NCBI GenBank assembly: GCA_023228705.1
Contig: JALOAS010000028.1
Location: 1-31,576 of the forward strand
Direction of reading: 5' to 3'
Source of the DNA: Ottowia sp.
GTDB lineage: Bacteria; Pseudomonadota; Gammaproteobacteria; Burkholderiales; Burkholderiaceae_C
Length of the DNA stretch: 31,576 nt
Of the stretch, positions 31,451-31,576 are shown piece after piece. Positions within the stretch are counted from its first letter, which is position 1. The number at the start of each line of letters is the position of its first letter. The translations under genes and the position numbers were made by a program. Below the pieces are notes generated by a model. It saw nothing but the letters and a program-made list of their open reading frames with translations. It did no database searches and was not told the DNA's origin.

Positions 31451-31576
31451 TTACGCGCTGAAAACGCGCCGTGCGCCCAGATAGCGCCTGGAAAAGTACG
31501 GGTTGGACAGCGACGTCGTGTGCACGCGGCCGCCGCTGGATGGGGCGTGCACGAAAACGCGGTCGCCGATCAGGAT
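31451..31576 (-). CDS. NlpC/P60 family hydrolase, C-terminal 41 residues
   Basis: The minus-strand frame is open from the window edge to TAA at 31451-31453. It reads ILIGDRVFVHAPSSGGRVHT then SLSNPYFSRRYLGARRVFSA. The RVFVHAPSSGGRV segment carries the conserved second histidine block of NlpC/P60 peptidoglycan peptidases, and SxYFxRRYLGARR is the usual C-terminal strand. The rest, including the catalytic Cys, lies beyond the window. Likely a cell-wall endopeptidase; convergent with metK. Confidence 0.8.
   Translation of the reverse strand: MLIGDRVFVHAPSSGGRVHTTSLSNPYFSRRYLGARRVFSA

Overview
The window is GC-rich chromosomal DNA of a betaproteobacterium, most likely Burkholderiales and perhaps near Comamonadaceae. 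The basis is gene content and order: a cytochrome c gene divergent from a ysxC/engB GTPase gene, an msrP-msrQ pair, and two consecutive LpxL-type acyltransferase genes divergent from metK. The assignment is an inference from neighbourhoods, not a database match.

Region 1 (1-8400) is an accessory mosaic. It opens with the 3' part of a REP-associated tyrosine transposase (RAYT), then a decayed SRPBCC gene and an intact DUF808 membrane protein gene. From about 3000 to 7360 the base composition falls and five or six short genes, all on the + strand, are separated by integron attC-like recombination sites. No integrase is visible, so this looks like a cluster of attC sites lacking an integrase (CALIN). 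Its cassettes carry a methyltransferase, a small HNH-like protein, a CPBP membrane protease, a small membrane protein, a LexA-like winged-helix protein and a RidA-like protein. A short motif close to AAGGACACCCACTT occurs at least eight times, nearly always at a junction between unrelated fragments. A 195-bp unit encoding a small unknown protein occurs twice, 5022 bp apart; one copy is broken and the other runs into an amphi-Trp gene. A 161-bp MITE-like element with a CTAG target duplication has inserted into the LexA-like gene and added exactly 55 codons without closing the frame. A palindromic element with terminal inverted repeats (8131-8374) ends the region.

Region 2 (8387-17250) is housekeeping-like. 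It holds a small membrane protein gene, a complete potABCD polyamine ABC transporter operon on the minus strand, a small hypothetical membrane protein, a fused protein-L-isoaspartate methyltransferase/erythromycin esterase, and msrPQ for periplasmic methionine sulfoxide repair.

Region 3 (17750-31576) holds a triheme cytochrome c with an Ala-Pro linker, engB, and a TetR regulator divergent from a compact livGHMKF-acyl-CoA ligase operon (uptake and CoA activation of an unidentified carboxylic acid). An epoxide-hydrolase-like enzyme, two lipid A acyltransferase-like genes, metK with a structured leader, and the 3' end of an NlpC/P60 hydrolase follow. Many genes in the pot, msr, liv and acyltransferase operons overlap by 1 to 8 bases, which indicates translational coupling. 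No rRNA, tRNA or CRISPR array was seen.
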